From contig CM041780.1 of NCBI GenBank assembly GCA_023374045.1, positions 32,730,337-32,794,336 on the forward strand: a stretch of DNA of 64,000 nucleotides, written 5' to 3'. Source of the DNA: Limonium bicolor (lineage: Eukaryota > Streptophyta > Magnoliopsida > Caryophyllales > Plumbaginaceae). Positions within the stretch are counted from its first letter, which is position 1; each line of letters starts with the position of its first letter. The notes beneath the pieces were generated by a model. That model had not been told where the DNA came from. It made no database searches and saw only the letters and a program-made list of their open reading frames with translations. A program made the position numbers and the translations under genes. This document shows, in pieces, positions 34,868 through 46,856 of this stretch.

Positions 34868-35712
34868 TGAAAGAGAGAAATAAATAAGAATGAGGATAAA
34901 GGTGAATTGAATAGAGGCTGAATAAAGACAATAGTGTATTTATGTGTATTATTGGTCGAGCAATTGAGTATACATTGATGTTGTTAAAATGTGATGTAGA
35001 TTGTATTAAGTATAAGGGCATTGAAGCCTTATGTTCGACTTATAATTGAGAGGGTCATGGTAGCAAAGTTAATAAAGTGAGGAAAGGTCGAATAAGAATT
35101 TCCCGAATGAAAACATCTTATCGAGTGCACTATATATTTTGTATCCTTAGTCTTTGATTATTAAAAGATGTTAGATTCATCCTTAGGGTAGCATAGGACT
35201 TACTTAGCTTATACTGACGGCTTTTCTTTGTGTGTGGTATATGTGTGTTCAACTTTGATGCAGGTTTCTAATGTAGAGAGAGTGGGCTTATGGGGGTTTC
35301 TTTTGTGTCTTGTACTTAAAGTTTTGGATGGATTTAGATTGTATAAATTAGAGAATAAATGTATGCCTTAGACTAGTTCTCATGTTGACATTTGTAAGGG
35401 AATTTAGTTGAGGATGAGTAACTCTCTTTTTATTTCTTGTGTGGGAATCCGGATATGGATTCCCGTGATTATTATATGGACAGGTTCTAAATTTATGTGA
35501 TTTGGAAAGTAGTTTTAGCAAAGGTCATGTCGAATATGACTTAGATATCTTATACCCTTTTTAAGTTTCTTTAATCAAATAAGCAATGTTTTTCTAAATT
35601 AGAATTAACACGTGGATGAGTGTGGCAGTAACACCAAGAGTTTTATGACTTCAGCTACTTAATAAAGATGATTTTAGATTAATCAATCGGTTTAGAAAAT
35701 GAGGGTGTTACA

Positions 35713-36255
35713 GTAAGGCTTATGACGGGCCAGAGGATGTTTAGTGGGGGTAGGGCTTATGACGGGCTAAGGATGTTTTGTGGAGGTAGGGCTTATGATG
35801 GGCCTAAGAATGTTTTCTAGAGGTAGGGCTTATGACAGGCCTGGGGATGTTTTGTGGAGGTAGGGCTTATTACAGGCTTGAGGATGTTTTTTGGAGGTAG
35901 GGCTTATGACGGGCCTGAGGATGTTTTTTGGAGGTTGGACTTATGACGGGCCTGGTAATGTTTTTTGGAGGTAGGGCTTATGACAGGCCTGAGGATGTTT
36001 TGTGGAGGTAGGACTTATGAAGGGCCTAAGGATGTTTTATGGAGGTAGGGCTTATTATGGACCTGAGGATGTTTTTGGAGGTAGGGCTTATGACGGGCCT
36101 GAGGATGTTTTGTTGAGGTATGGATTATGACGGGCCTGAGGATGTTTCATGGTGGTAGGGATTATAACGGGTCTGATGATGTTTTGTGGAGGTAGGACTT
36201 ATGACAGGCCTGAGGATGTTTTATGGAGGCAGGGCTTATGACGAGCCTAAGGATG
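35713..36255. repeat. 37-bp tandem array (about 15 units) at the 3' side of Tat element B
   Basis: The consensus unit is GGTAGGGCTTATGACGGGCC followed by TGAGGATGTTTTGTGGA. Units differ by point changes and occasional one-base indels. It begins exactly where the chromovirus LTR ends. Tandem arrays in the 3' untranslated part of Tat elements are a known feature of that lineage and can seed satellites. Confidence 0.88.
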
Positions 36256-36322
36256 TGGATATGTTAGTGCTTGAAGTCTGTGAGAGGCTTTAAGCTTTTG
36301 GGCTTTAATCAGTGTTACTATT

Positions 36323-36413
36323 GCAATTGTTGGAACCAACAATTGCCGCCAATATTTTTTCTTGAGGCAAGCCGAGTTTAGAGCTTATGGCAATCGATCA
36401 AAACAATCGATTG
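36323..36413 (-). repeat. Conserved palindromes of element B
   Basis: The 24-nt palindrome at 36323-36346 is identical to that at 87-110 in element A. The second, 36391-36413, keeps 8-bp arms with a 7-nt loop. The adjacent GGGGGC motif is mutated at the first and kept as CTAGGGGC at the second. Confidence 0.7.
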
Positions 36414-38068
36414 CCCCTAGTATTTTCTTTTGGTGAATTGCACAAATAGTCTTACCCTCACAGAGTCAAGATTGGATTTATATGGTGCTTCATATCCTAC
36501 ACTCGATGTGTCTAATATTTGCACTCATATTTTTTTTCCGCATAACATCTTGATCATTGAATTTGATATTTCTTTGATTTACGCTCTCAATCTGTTACTT
36601 TCACTTGATTGGATACACAACTACTAAGTCATAAGTCTTTAACGCTTATAATGTGGCCATGGGGTATGAGGAAAGACAATGGGACCATGAAGGAATGTTT
36701 CAAATATGTGAATCTAAAAGGGTTGCCAAAGCTGCAACTTGCTCCTTCCTTCAGATTCGCCTCTTCTCGTCTTGAAGTTGTTTGGCCACTTCGTGATGAC
36801 TTTACTGGTGAGCTTGGAACTTTGGACTTTGAAGTCGTCCTTTACATCATTCTCTTTTCTTTTTTTGCTTGGAGGCTTCTCATATTTGCCTTTTGTTTAT
36901 CCTTTACATTTCTTAGGATTTTTATGTCTCCCGATTTTAAGAGTTGTTTTGGTATGTGCGCTCTTTGAGTCCTGTGTCACTTTGCGACCATTTGCGGATT
37001 AGTTCGTCATGCTGGTGGTAGTTTTACTACTTTGGACTTGTAAAATTGCTATCCAAAAGTCAGGCTCCTTGCTTCCATTGGTCACCTGGTCAGTTATTCA
37101 TCATGGGCTAGCATATTTTGTGAAGCTTTAAATGTACTGAAATGGGGAAATATATGAAAGCTCAGTGAAGGTGCCTAGGGTATAATGTGCAAGCTTTTGG
37201 CTATATGGTGCTGAACCTAGGTGCTTCATCATCTCTAATAGTTGGGTATCCATTCTTTGTTACTTTTCACAGGTCTAAGAGTAAATTTACAAATCATCTC
37301 CTTTGACCAGAGTTATGCCATTTCCCTCACTTTTGAATGTAGCCACACCGGAGTTGCGTAAAAATGACATACTCATTCTCTCTTGGTTTTACCGCTCAAG
37401 AAACTCTCACAAAATTTTCAATCAGAGACTTGTTTAAGCATTTAAACAAAAGAATTTGAAAGTCGGCGAAGCTGAACTTAGATTGCCCCAATATTGTCTT
37501 GGGGTTTGTTCAACAACCCCTTGAATGCCCTTTTGTTTGTGAAGGTGATATGTTGTTTGTGAAGGGGTGACTATGTGTGAGGAGGTAAATGGTGATGGAT
37601 GATTTGTGAATGGATGTGTTTTTTTTTGTGAGGTAGTGTTGTGGTGGAATGACGGAGTGGTAAGACACATTGAGGATTATGGTGAATGTATGTGAAATGG
37701 TGGCTTTGTATAGGAGAACTTATGAAAACAATGGTTCCGTTTTATGATTCTTACCAGAATGTTTCATGAGACGACCTTATCATTTTCTTTGCATTTTTTT
37801 CCTAAGGTGTATGAATGTAAAAGTACAAAGTTCAAGCTTAACATAAAAAACTTTGGACAAGAGGGTAAAATGAATACTTCTTTTATTAATAACCAAAAAG
37901 AATAACATCAACATTGAGTATCATTTGAATTGTCTTAAAAGGATAAACCAACTAAAAACTATAAAAGAAAAACTACTCCGAATGACTAAAGAAGCAAAAA
38001 GAAAAAAGAAAAACAACTCATAGTGGTGCTCAGAAATTGGATTCCCAAAAATATTCCCACGCTCCAAA
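36414..38068 (-). other. Non-coding tail of Tat element B
   Basis: Similar to 179-1660 of element A over most of its length. Only chance frames occur. A third GATTGCCCCA(A/G)TATT motif lies near 37481, at the position matching 1271 in element A. Confidence 0.6.
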
Positions 38069-40005
38069 CTAAAATCTCTGGTCAATCAAGTCTTGAATCT
38101 TATGCTGCAAGGTCCTGCAATGGTCGGTGTCATGGTCGGGCAACTAATGAAAGTAGCAGAATTGATTTAGATTCTTGCCTAATTGGGAAATTCCTTGCCG
38201 AGGTGGAAGCAGTTATAGGATATTCTGCTCCTGAAGCTTCTTCAAAGCCTGACTTAAAGGCTCGCCAATATCCGTGAACTCCCGCTGGTGGAAATCCTAC
38301 CTCCAAGGTGGCACTGCCATATAATTCCGCCCTTGGCCCCTTAGCTGTTGGATTGCATTCACCTCATATTGCCTCACGTACTTCTGTGGTGCACCCTGAG
38401 TGTAGGCTATCGCCAAATAGGAAGCTTTCACCGGTCTAAATTTTGGGAACTTTGAATTACCCCCGAACCCCCGAGCATATCTAAGTTTCAAATCCCCCTT
38501 GTGGATTTTTTTTCTCCTCTAGCACGCCTCCTTAGCCTATGATCATGTCAAAGCTTGGAAAGTACATGTACTTTTGCTCATCATTATATTGCTTTTGCAT
38601 GTTCTCAAGGATCATGCGAACTTTCTCTTGTTCATCCATTCTTGTGGGCATACTGGTAGCCTTCCTACTCGATCTTGTTATAAAGTCGAACATAAATTTG
38701 TTTCCCATTTGGTGAGTGCTAGCGAGGTCAAATTGAGTGATCTTCAAATTCTTGGCATACGCAACGTGGGTCAAAAAAGCTTCATATACTTCCTCATATG
38801 TCTTAGTGTTCATCATTTGAGTTAAGAGCTTCGCTTTAGTGATTACATACGAGGGCACCCTCATTTCCAGAGAGAAAATCAGGCTGCACAGAAGGGGAAA
38901 AGCCCTCCTACTGAGCAAGATCATTAATGAATAAGGAAGCACTTAACTTAGGGCAGCCAGTCTCACTTCAAGCTGCAAAGAGCCTTGCTATTTGCATTCA
39001 TCCTTGTAACTTACCGATGTGAGGAAAGCCACATTGGGGATCGCGAGTCGGGAGGGTGGCGAAAATCTAGTGTGTGTCAGCGAAGTCTTTCCGGGGTTGA
39101 AAGCACGGGTTGGGCTAGGTTTTGGTCAGCTCTGAGGAAAGCCCTTCTCTTGATTTAGGAGCGAAAGAAGATGGATCCGTTTAAGAAGAATCATCAGCCA
39201 TTTTATCCACTATAGTTCAACTTGTCTGGTCTTTCGGTGACTGAGTAAGGGCCAGCCAACCAGACAGAACGAAATTACTAAGCTAAATGACCACCGTTAG
39301 GGAATTTTGTCTAGGTACCGAGCGAAAGCCTTAGCTTTTTGCATGTCATTGAGTCTTAGGATAGACATTTCCTGATCGAATGTGGCCAAATGAATATGAG
39401 GGTCAGTAGAGCCTTTGTAGAGAGGTAGAATGGGGGGGCTTCAATTTTGGAGGTAGCTCGACATCGAGATAAGATCTGATGGAGAGATAGTCAAAACCAG
39501 TAGGTTTACTGGCCTTTTCCATACGTTCGATACGTTTCAGGGCCTTCTTAACTTCTACGGCTAATTGATTCCCAGGGGCACCATCCCCGCAACCACCTTG
39601 AGAGTCATATCCTTCCACGGAGGTATTGTCCAAACCATACAAAGGATTGACAAACCCTTGCATGGGCCTCTCCTGTCTTGCCGCCTCTAGGGACCTAATA
39701 TTCTCATAAAGTTCATCTGTTGCTGCCGCATGCCGAGCCTTCAAGGCCTTAATGGCATCTTAGTGTTTCTGCACCGAGCTAGCTACTTGGTCCTGTCCCC
39801 CTACTGAAGCTCTGGTGGTCCCGCTTTCAGCTACCATCTCTAATGCGGCCAACTTTTCTTTTAGCTTAGCTATTGTGTCTACATACTTGTTTTCGATTGC
39901 TTGGGCCACCTCTTTCTGTTTTAGATCAAAGGTCTTCATGAGTTCCTCGATGGAAGCAGCAATCTATTTCCCCCCTCTATTATCATCATGGATTTGAGCC
40001 GACAT
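38069..40005 (-). pseudogene. gag: gag of Tat element B (stops, frameshift, 462-bp insert)
   Basis: The frame starts at the ATG ending at 40005 and matches the gag of element A: coiled-coil-like N-terminus, RIERMEKASKPTGFDYLS, YKGSTDPHIHLATFDQEMS, NTKTYEEVYEAF and a C-terminal CYFH...DHDTDHC motif. Damage: an early stop near 39967, TAA near 39761, a one-base shift in a G run at 39432-39438, an inserted segment at 38828-39289 between the two halves of the capsid core, and further stops at about 38531, 38295, 38220 and 38153. The last codon aligns with the stop of element A. Confidence 0.82.
38828..39289. other. Foreign 462-bp segment inside gag B
   Basis: The segment is absent from gag of element A, where the flanks GAGTCAAGT and ACCAACGTT are adjacent. 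It has no target duplication, no terminal repeats and a more balanced base composition than its surroundings. The style (GAGCGAAAGAAG, GGATCGCGAGTCGGGAG) reminds me of organelle DNA, but I cannot match it to a known gene. Confidence 0.6.
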
Positions 40006-40699
40006 GTCGGATGAAATGGAAGCGATTTCAACTGAGATTGGTGAAGGAGGGAGAGTTAGGTAGTCGGATCAAACGGCCGGAACTTCTATCCCAACACTTT
40101 TCCTAAATTTGACTTACAACTGTAAAAGAAGACAAAGTGAGGTAAAACTTGTTAGGGCATGGGCTATCGTGGGGAGAATGGACCTGAAGAGATCTCTTTT
40201 GAAAGCAAATGGGTCCAGGTCACAAGATATATGAGACTATCTGGGGCCGAAATGGCTGAAAATTTTAATGTAGAGATTGAGCCGATAATTTTAAGGGAAC
40301 TCATTTTGAATTAAGATTTTTTTTGGATTTATAAGGTGTACATGTATTGAGAAAAATTCTTGTGGAAGTGGAAATACTAGGGTTGTAGGAAATTTTGGAT
40401 GATTTACTTGAGCTAAACGAGATTGAAGTTTTAGTACAGTTATTGGACCTAAGGCCTAGAAAAATACATAAAAAAGAGACCATACAAAAGGGATTATGGA
40501 AATTTCCTCACAAAATGATTTAGTCCACAGGGTATGGATTGATCCAGAAAGGTGCTTAGGGCTTGAGCCCAGATCACCACAAAGGAATAGGGTTTACGCG
40601 CTACTCTCTTTGGGCTTCCCCACTTTTCTAACATCACCGTAAGGTGTGCTTCTATGGTCGGGTCTTTGACTAACCAAACGTAGTGCTAGGTAAGGATAC
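40006..40699 (-). other. Leader of Tat element B, left part
   Basis: Non-coding. 40530-40699 matches 3713-3880 of element A, which establishes that the sequence after 40699 is an insertion. Confidence 0.65.
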
Positions 40700-42677
40700 T
40701 GTAACACCCCAACCGTTAAACTCGTCATTACCTCTTAAACTGTCACAGATTGTCCTTACTCACGCAGCAGAACTCTACTACAACGAAGGGTGATACAACG
40801 CCCTTAGCCACCCTCATGGCTAACAAGGCCTAACTCAATTACAGTAACGGTCTGATGGACTGGAACAACCGAGTACTTATTACAAACATTACTTATTCAT
40901 TTCTAACCGAGTCTCATATACAAATATCAATCCATTCTTTACTATACCGAGTCTACAATATACGGATGCCGATAACATATTCGGTCTTACACCTCATTGA
41001 AATACATAAGTAATTACAATCTAACTACCCATGCTAACCACCGTCCCCGTCCTACTCTCGAACGGTATCGTCTACGGTGTACCTGAAAAATAAAAACGAT
41101 GCCCCTAGGGGCTCAGCTTATGCTGCACCCCGCGTGCGAACCGGGGTACGCCGACTACTTTTGTCGAGAGCATGGAGTTCATTTTAATTCATTCTACATG
41201 CATATAGTAATACATTATATATGTACACTACATAAAGATTAGACAATCAATCATGGGGTACAATCCCTGACTAACATAACAAGGTTGTTAGTTGTATCAT
41301 TTTACTCTTAGGCCTTGAGGGTTATACCTCACTATGCCTTGGTTACTCATTCGATAACTCACCCACTCTCTCGGGTTACTTATTCTTATTCTCACCCATT
41401 CTCTTGGGTTACTCATTCTTATACTTCCCATTCTCTTGGGATACTTATACTTATCTCACGCAAACTCTTGGGTTACTCTTACTACATCTCACCCACACTC
41501 TTGGGTTACTTACACTCAAGCTCACATAGTTCTTACGACACTGCCAGTCTCCTATGCTCTTCTCGCTTGTATCTCTTAATACATACTTAAGCCAAAACAC
41601 ATGGCTCTCGAGAATAGTTCGGCTAGCTCCCGGAACTCTCTCATTGTTCCTACTACTTTCACATAGGTCCGACTACTCTCGGACTACTCACATTCTCATA
41701 CACTCCTCTCTCGGAGTTATACTATTATTATGAACATTAGTCTAGAAGCATCACTCACGATGTTTCTGATGACTTTGGGAACATTACTTAAGTTCGGGTA
41801 ATCTTAGGTTTAAGGGTTACCCTTACACTTCATATGCTTATACTTTCGGTTATTTACTTATACTGGGTAAAATCCTCGTATAGGAGGTCGACCATGTCTC
41901 AAGGGAGTTAAATGGTCCCTTAGGTCTCTTACTTTTCTTATAAGTTCACATCATTGGACTGACTTCAATCCACTCGATGAATTGTTTCAATACGGTTTTC
42001 TAACCATTATCGGGTATTTACTCAACCCGTACATCTCCTCACATTCTAGGGAGTACATATGTTTGCGTTATCGTTATACTTTAATCGATAGCTTGTGTGT
42101 TTGCACGTTTCCATTATTTATGCAACTACCTGATCTACGAGTTTCTAGTCAATCGCTACTCACTATGAGTCAGTCTATACACTACGTTAGACCACACCGG
42201 CATACAAGTATGTTAGCTCATACAACATACAACAAGACATACATAATCAAACAATGGATTATTTTCATGCTTTAGTCTTGATTAAGCCGGCACACAAACA
42301 CACAAATCTACGTAACACGGTTAGCATATGGGGCATGAGAAAATCATACCTTTCACCGGGGTTTTACTTTTTACCGTGTCATCTCACCAAGCTTGGTTCA
42401 CCCACACGATCCTCTGATAATGTTCCAGACATTATTATTAATACTAAGCTCATACGGTACATAATTAAATGCTACTCCCGTACTTACCCTGTTGTCCCGT
42501 TAACTCGGTTTTACTCTTGTTAGTTTGAGTTCTTACTTCACATTGACTCCTAGCACTTGTTTACACTTCTCAGGACCTTTAAATATCCCCAAACAAGGCC
42601 TAAACATCATCTAAAACCATTACCATTCTCTTCCATTCATTAGGACACTTTAAAACACTTGCTGGTAAGTTTTTACA

Positions 42678-42872
42678 GTTGGTCCGGGTTTGTGTACAGG
42701 GTTACAAACCCGGACCAATCACGGTTTTAAGTTTTTGGACACTTTTACATGTGGTCTGGATTTGTGTCCTGGGATATAAACCCGGACCAACCCCTGGATT
42801 CACTCTCTGGTGCATTTTTGATGTGGTCCGGGTTTGTGTACCGATTTGCAAACCCGGACCACCCCTGGAACT
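42678..42872. repeat. GGTCCGGGTTTG/CAAACCCGGACC hairpin units, LTR 1
   Basis: Three successive units of about 70-80 bp are present. Each has GGTC(C/T)GG(G/A)TTTGTGT and AAACCCGGACC arms around a short loop. The copy in LTR 2 is at 59563-59757. Confidence 0.85.
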
Positions 42873-44129
42873 GTCAAAATTTACAGTTTTTGACCAGTTT
42901 TTAACCCCTAAATCACCTCTAATCATTCCCTAATCTTTCCACATGTTATCTACATATTTAAACACCCTAAAAAATGCTCCAAACCTCTTCAAATCATAGG
43001 TTTAATCCTTACTCAAATTCTTGCTCAAATTCATGAATTTTTCATTCTCATTTTGCACTAATGCACACTTGTGCATTTTCTAACCTCTCTTGTCACTTAC
43101 ATTATTTTTCTCACCCTATTTGACCATTGCAAATACTCCAAGACAATGCACTTCTCATGCCAAGGTTCATGCTTCACTCTTAAAGCCTTAAATCTTCTTT
43201 GTTACCTAAACTCCTAAGGCACTTAACCAACTCTTTTTGCTACAGATTTTTGCACAAAACTACTACCTCAAAACAAGCATTCCCAAAGTAGTCCACAACT
43301 CAAATCATTCTCCATCCATACCTAGGTAACCCTAGATTATTCTTCACTCAAAACATCACTAAAATCACTTAGATTTCTACCGGAATTTTGCCATAGTCCG
43401 GCTACTTTTCTAACATTGCCCAAAACTCATACCACATTTTAATCATCCTAAAACTAGCCAAACCTCAAGGGTTCTATCAGCACACAATATTTCCTCTTTA
43501 CTCAAGCAAAATCTCATTAAGCACCGCACAAGGCGATAACTTAAACACTTAGCACTTAGGCCCTTAAATCAAGCATTAATTTCACAAATGTTTTCTCACT
43601 TGCATTATTACCATACAAGCACATTATTACCACAACTCAAGTGGGGTTCATTTATTTTATTAACCCATCCCAAATTCTAATACATATAGAATATATATTA
43701 GGGTTGGTTTCTTACCTTGAATTCTCTTAAGTTTCCTTTAAATACTCTTCTCCTCTTCTCTTCACTCCAAAATCGGTCAAGGCAAAACTCTTGCCCAATT
43801 CTCTAGACCAATATATCGATGGATATAAGGAGTACCAATTAGTTCTCCTAGTTGTGAAAACAACTCATGAATTCAAGAAGATGGCTTAAGGTATAAAATT
43901 TGAACATTACCTTTGGAAACCCAAGAATTGATTTGCCAAGAATCAAAGGAGGAGCTCCAATCCATCATTGGAGACTTGAAGAATAGCTCAAAACAAGGAG
44001 AATCAAGGCATTAAAATATGCCAAAATCGGCCAACACTAGAGGGTGAAGAAAAATGTATTTTTCTTTGGATATTTTTACCTTAGGTGAAAGAGGAAGCTT
44101 CAAGCTTCAAGATGGTGTGCTTTTCTCTT

Positions 44130-45643
44130 TGCAGAAGGTTATTTCTGAGTGGTTAAAATGGTGTAAAATTAAAAAAAAGGAAATTAAAAACTCAAATTAT
44201 AAACGTCGGGCTGCAAACAAATCCCGGTCGTAGTTGGTAAAACGAGTGTCGTATCCACAGGGAGATTGTTCAATTTATCCTAGTCTTGGTAGTTACTTAA
44301 AAACTGTAAAAAGGGGTTTAGCCGGAGGCAAGCTTGATTTGTTGTTAAATTAATACAGAAATAATAAAAACAGTTAAAAGGTGAATTAAGTGATGTGGAT
44401 GGAAAAATGTATCCTAGGATAGCGGGGGAATTTCCTAAATTACTTAAACATATTTATAACCATGTTTCAATTATTTATTGCCTATTAGAGTTAATAATTG
44501 TCAGTTACGAACTCTTAATAAAAGCCTTAATATTTTCCTGCTCAGTCCGGAGTGTAAATATCAAGATTAATTCCTTTGTGGTACCTAGACTATCTCAAAA
44601 TCATATGTTGATAGTTACCAAATAAATGTAGTCGTTTGTCGCGCAAAACATTTAGCAATATTAGTTGAAAGGAATTAAAACAAGTTAAATGAGAGAAACA
44701 GGTGATAAATATTAATTTACGTAATATTAGAAATCAAACCCCCATCCTAGGATACAAAAGAAAATTACTCAGACATTAACGGAGATAAGAAGATTACACA
44801 GATAGATTTTGACATTAATTCAGAGGAAGAACTGGTCTGTTCTCGCTCTCACTGCTGCTCTTCTATTTCTTTTGTTACTGCGTGAGTGTGGACTGATATG
44901 GTGTTACGGGAGGAGAATAAGTGGAAGGGAATGGATGAGTGTGGTGAGCGAATTCTTCAGACTCCCGTCGTGTGTGGTGTGTCTTATGCAGTTAAGATGG
45001 TGGGTTTATATAGAGGTTTGGATCCGTACGAATTTGATTGCAGATGAAGAAGAGCATTGATTGCTTCCTTCATTGATTGCAGGGGACAGAGCGTGTGCAG
45101 AGTAGATGGATAAGTTGCGGGCGAGTCGGGCGAGTTGCAGAGGACGACGGCGCCAACAAGATACTAGTCGTGACTGATAATTAGTCATTGGTGTCCGCCT
45201 GCTAGTTCCGCCCAATAAGTGGCGGTTTCATGTCTCTCGTCCGCCTCCTTAACCGCCCGTTAAGAGGCGGTTGCCTCAGCCCTGTCCGCCTGGCGGTTGT
45301 CCGTGTGGTGACCGCGAGTTAAGAGGCGGTAGCCTCTATGTTGACCGCGAGGCGGTTGCCTGTGTGGTGACCGCGTGTTATCGCGATGTCAAGCTTATTT
45401 CTTCTACTAGCTCTACATTCTTCGTTTCGGCTCCGTTTTCTGAGCCGTCTGCGCCTATACGTTCGTCTCTTAATCTACTTCACTCCCAGCTTGGTTTTCC
45501 TCATGTTAAACCAATAAATTTGTGAGATAAAAAATAAAACATAAACTAGAGGAAAACTAACCGAAGTGGAGAAATGAGCAAGAAAAGTGCTAATATTATA
45601 TATGAAATACACCTATAAATCATGCTCATTTGGACACTTATCA
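44130..45643 (-). repeat. 3' LTR of the Athila-type element (1514 bp)
   Basis: Direct repeat of 50165-51691. It includes a TATA box (TCTATATAAA on the minus strand, about 45005-45014) and the AACCGCC/GGCGGTT cluster at 45190-45390. Confidence 0.93.
45190..45390. repeat. AACCGCC/GGCGGTT inverted-repeat cluster, Athila LTR
   Basis: Repeated TAAGAGGCGGTTGCCT, TTAACCGCCCGTTAAGAGGCGG and TGACCGCG words form overlapping dyads, in the U3 side of the LTR. The second copy is at 51238-51440. Confidence 0.8.
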
Positions 45644-45656
45644 CACCCCCACACTT
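45644..45656 (-). other. Polypurine tract of the Athila-type element
   Basis: The minus strand reads AAGTGTGGGGGTG directly before the TGATAAGTG start of the 3' LTR. Confidence 0.8.
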
Positions 45657-46856
45657 ATCTTTTTGCTTGTCCTCAAGCAAAACTACGTACCTAAGTAGGG
45701 AATGCTCAATATTAACAAATATTATTATGAAGGGTAGGATAAAGAACTCAATAGTACATGATCTTAAACTTTTTAGAGGAGTGTGATCCATCACCTACTG
45801 GTGGCATAGGTGTACTCAGGGCAAAAATAAAAATAAGAGTTTCGGGGTATGATCCGGAGTACTTCAATGCTTCTTGATTTAAGGTGACTTTGAGAACTTT
45901 TACCATGGCCAACTTCTCTCAAGAATGGGCATTGAGGAGAAAACAAAAGGAAAAATAGATTTATGCATTTGTTTCACTTTTGCATAAGAGATGAGAAGAT
46001 AATATGTAGGCATCAAGCCTTTGTATTTAAGAACACTCAACTCTCTTGTTGGTTACCAATGGTGTCTCACAAGTCCCTTATTTATTTTATTTTTTCCTTT
46101 TTGACAGAGAAGCACCCCTTAGCAATCCCTAAGAAAGAAGACAGAAAGAACCCCTGAGTAATAAAAATCCAACCATTTCAGATCATTTGGTCACACCGCA
46201 TAAAAATGCTCCTCAAAAGTAATCAAAATTTTAAAATTTTTGTACATTTTTGTACCATTTATCCCACAATTCATAACAATATTTATTCCTAAAGAGAACA
46301 ACCCACATATAAAGGGTCCACGATATTGAATTTGAACAAACGCAAGATAAGCAGAGAGATTAAGCATTTAAGCACAAAATGTCACCGAAAAGGGCACACT
46401 CCCCCACACTTAATTTGAACAATGTCCTCATTGTTCACCAGAAAAACAAGGGAAAGCCTCAGAAGGCCTTTTCGGTAAGTAGATAAAATAGAGAGAACAC
46501 GAAGCTCACGAATATTCATTTAAGCATATAAATTCTCCTATGCATATTTTATTTAAATAAAAGCAAGTTTAAAGAAACTGGTACTCCCCTGATTTTATTT
46601 TTGCTAGCGTGTTTTGGACTTCCCCCACACTTGAGCTTCAGCCTCAAGTAGCGTAGCTTGGTTGCGGTGTAGACATGAAATTGCACCTGCATAAGACACT
46701 AGAAGCAACCATACTATAAACGGGGTTAAAGTTAGCAAAAACAAAATTTAGGGAAACTGAAATTAAAACAGCATAAAGCATATAAACGATAAGTTCGTCC
46801 GGGTTGCCTCCCAGAAAGCTGCCCTTCTTTAACGTCTTTAGCTAGACGCTTTTTCG
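45657..46856 (-). other. Region between gag-protease and 3' LTR, Athila-type element
   Basis: Non-coding. It contains the GGGAGGCAACCCGGACG word (about 46797-46813), which in related plant elements lies downstream of the coding region, and stretches with CCCCCACACTT. Its position right after the protease suggests that polymerase and integrase were lost by internal deletion in an ancestor. Confidence 0.6.

Larger units (their letters stand above)
32960..35712 (+). repeat. Chromovirus LTR of another family (2753 bp)
   Basis: It starts TGAAATACCCC after a polypurine tract and ends GAGGGTGTTACA, the same termini as the main chromovirus, but the interior is unrelated by eye. Only a 3' LTR with a scrap of internal DNA is present; its partner is missing. 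A CT-rich leader-like segment is at 33420-33520. Flanking base pairs after the LTR are GTAAG, and the left target site is not identifiable. It contains a 51-bp tandem array and a GT microsatellite. Confidence 0.75.

Noticed and set aside
34572..34883. 103-codon frame with a 17-residue repeat
   Set aside because: By-product of a 51-bp tandem array. It has no start context, and the frame runs into a GT microsatellite.
35713..36255. Regularly spaced repeats that could be mistaken for a CRISPR array
   Set aside because: The 37-bp units are contiguous with no unique spacers, and the sequence is plant nuclear.
41315..41590. 91-codon frame, with a copy at 58195-58437
   Set aside because: Arises from short TCGGGTTACTCATTC-type repeats inside LTRs.
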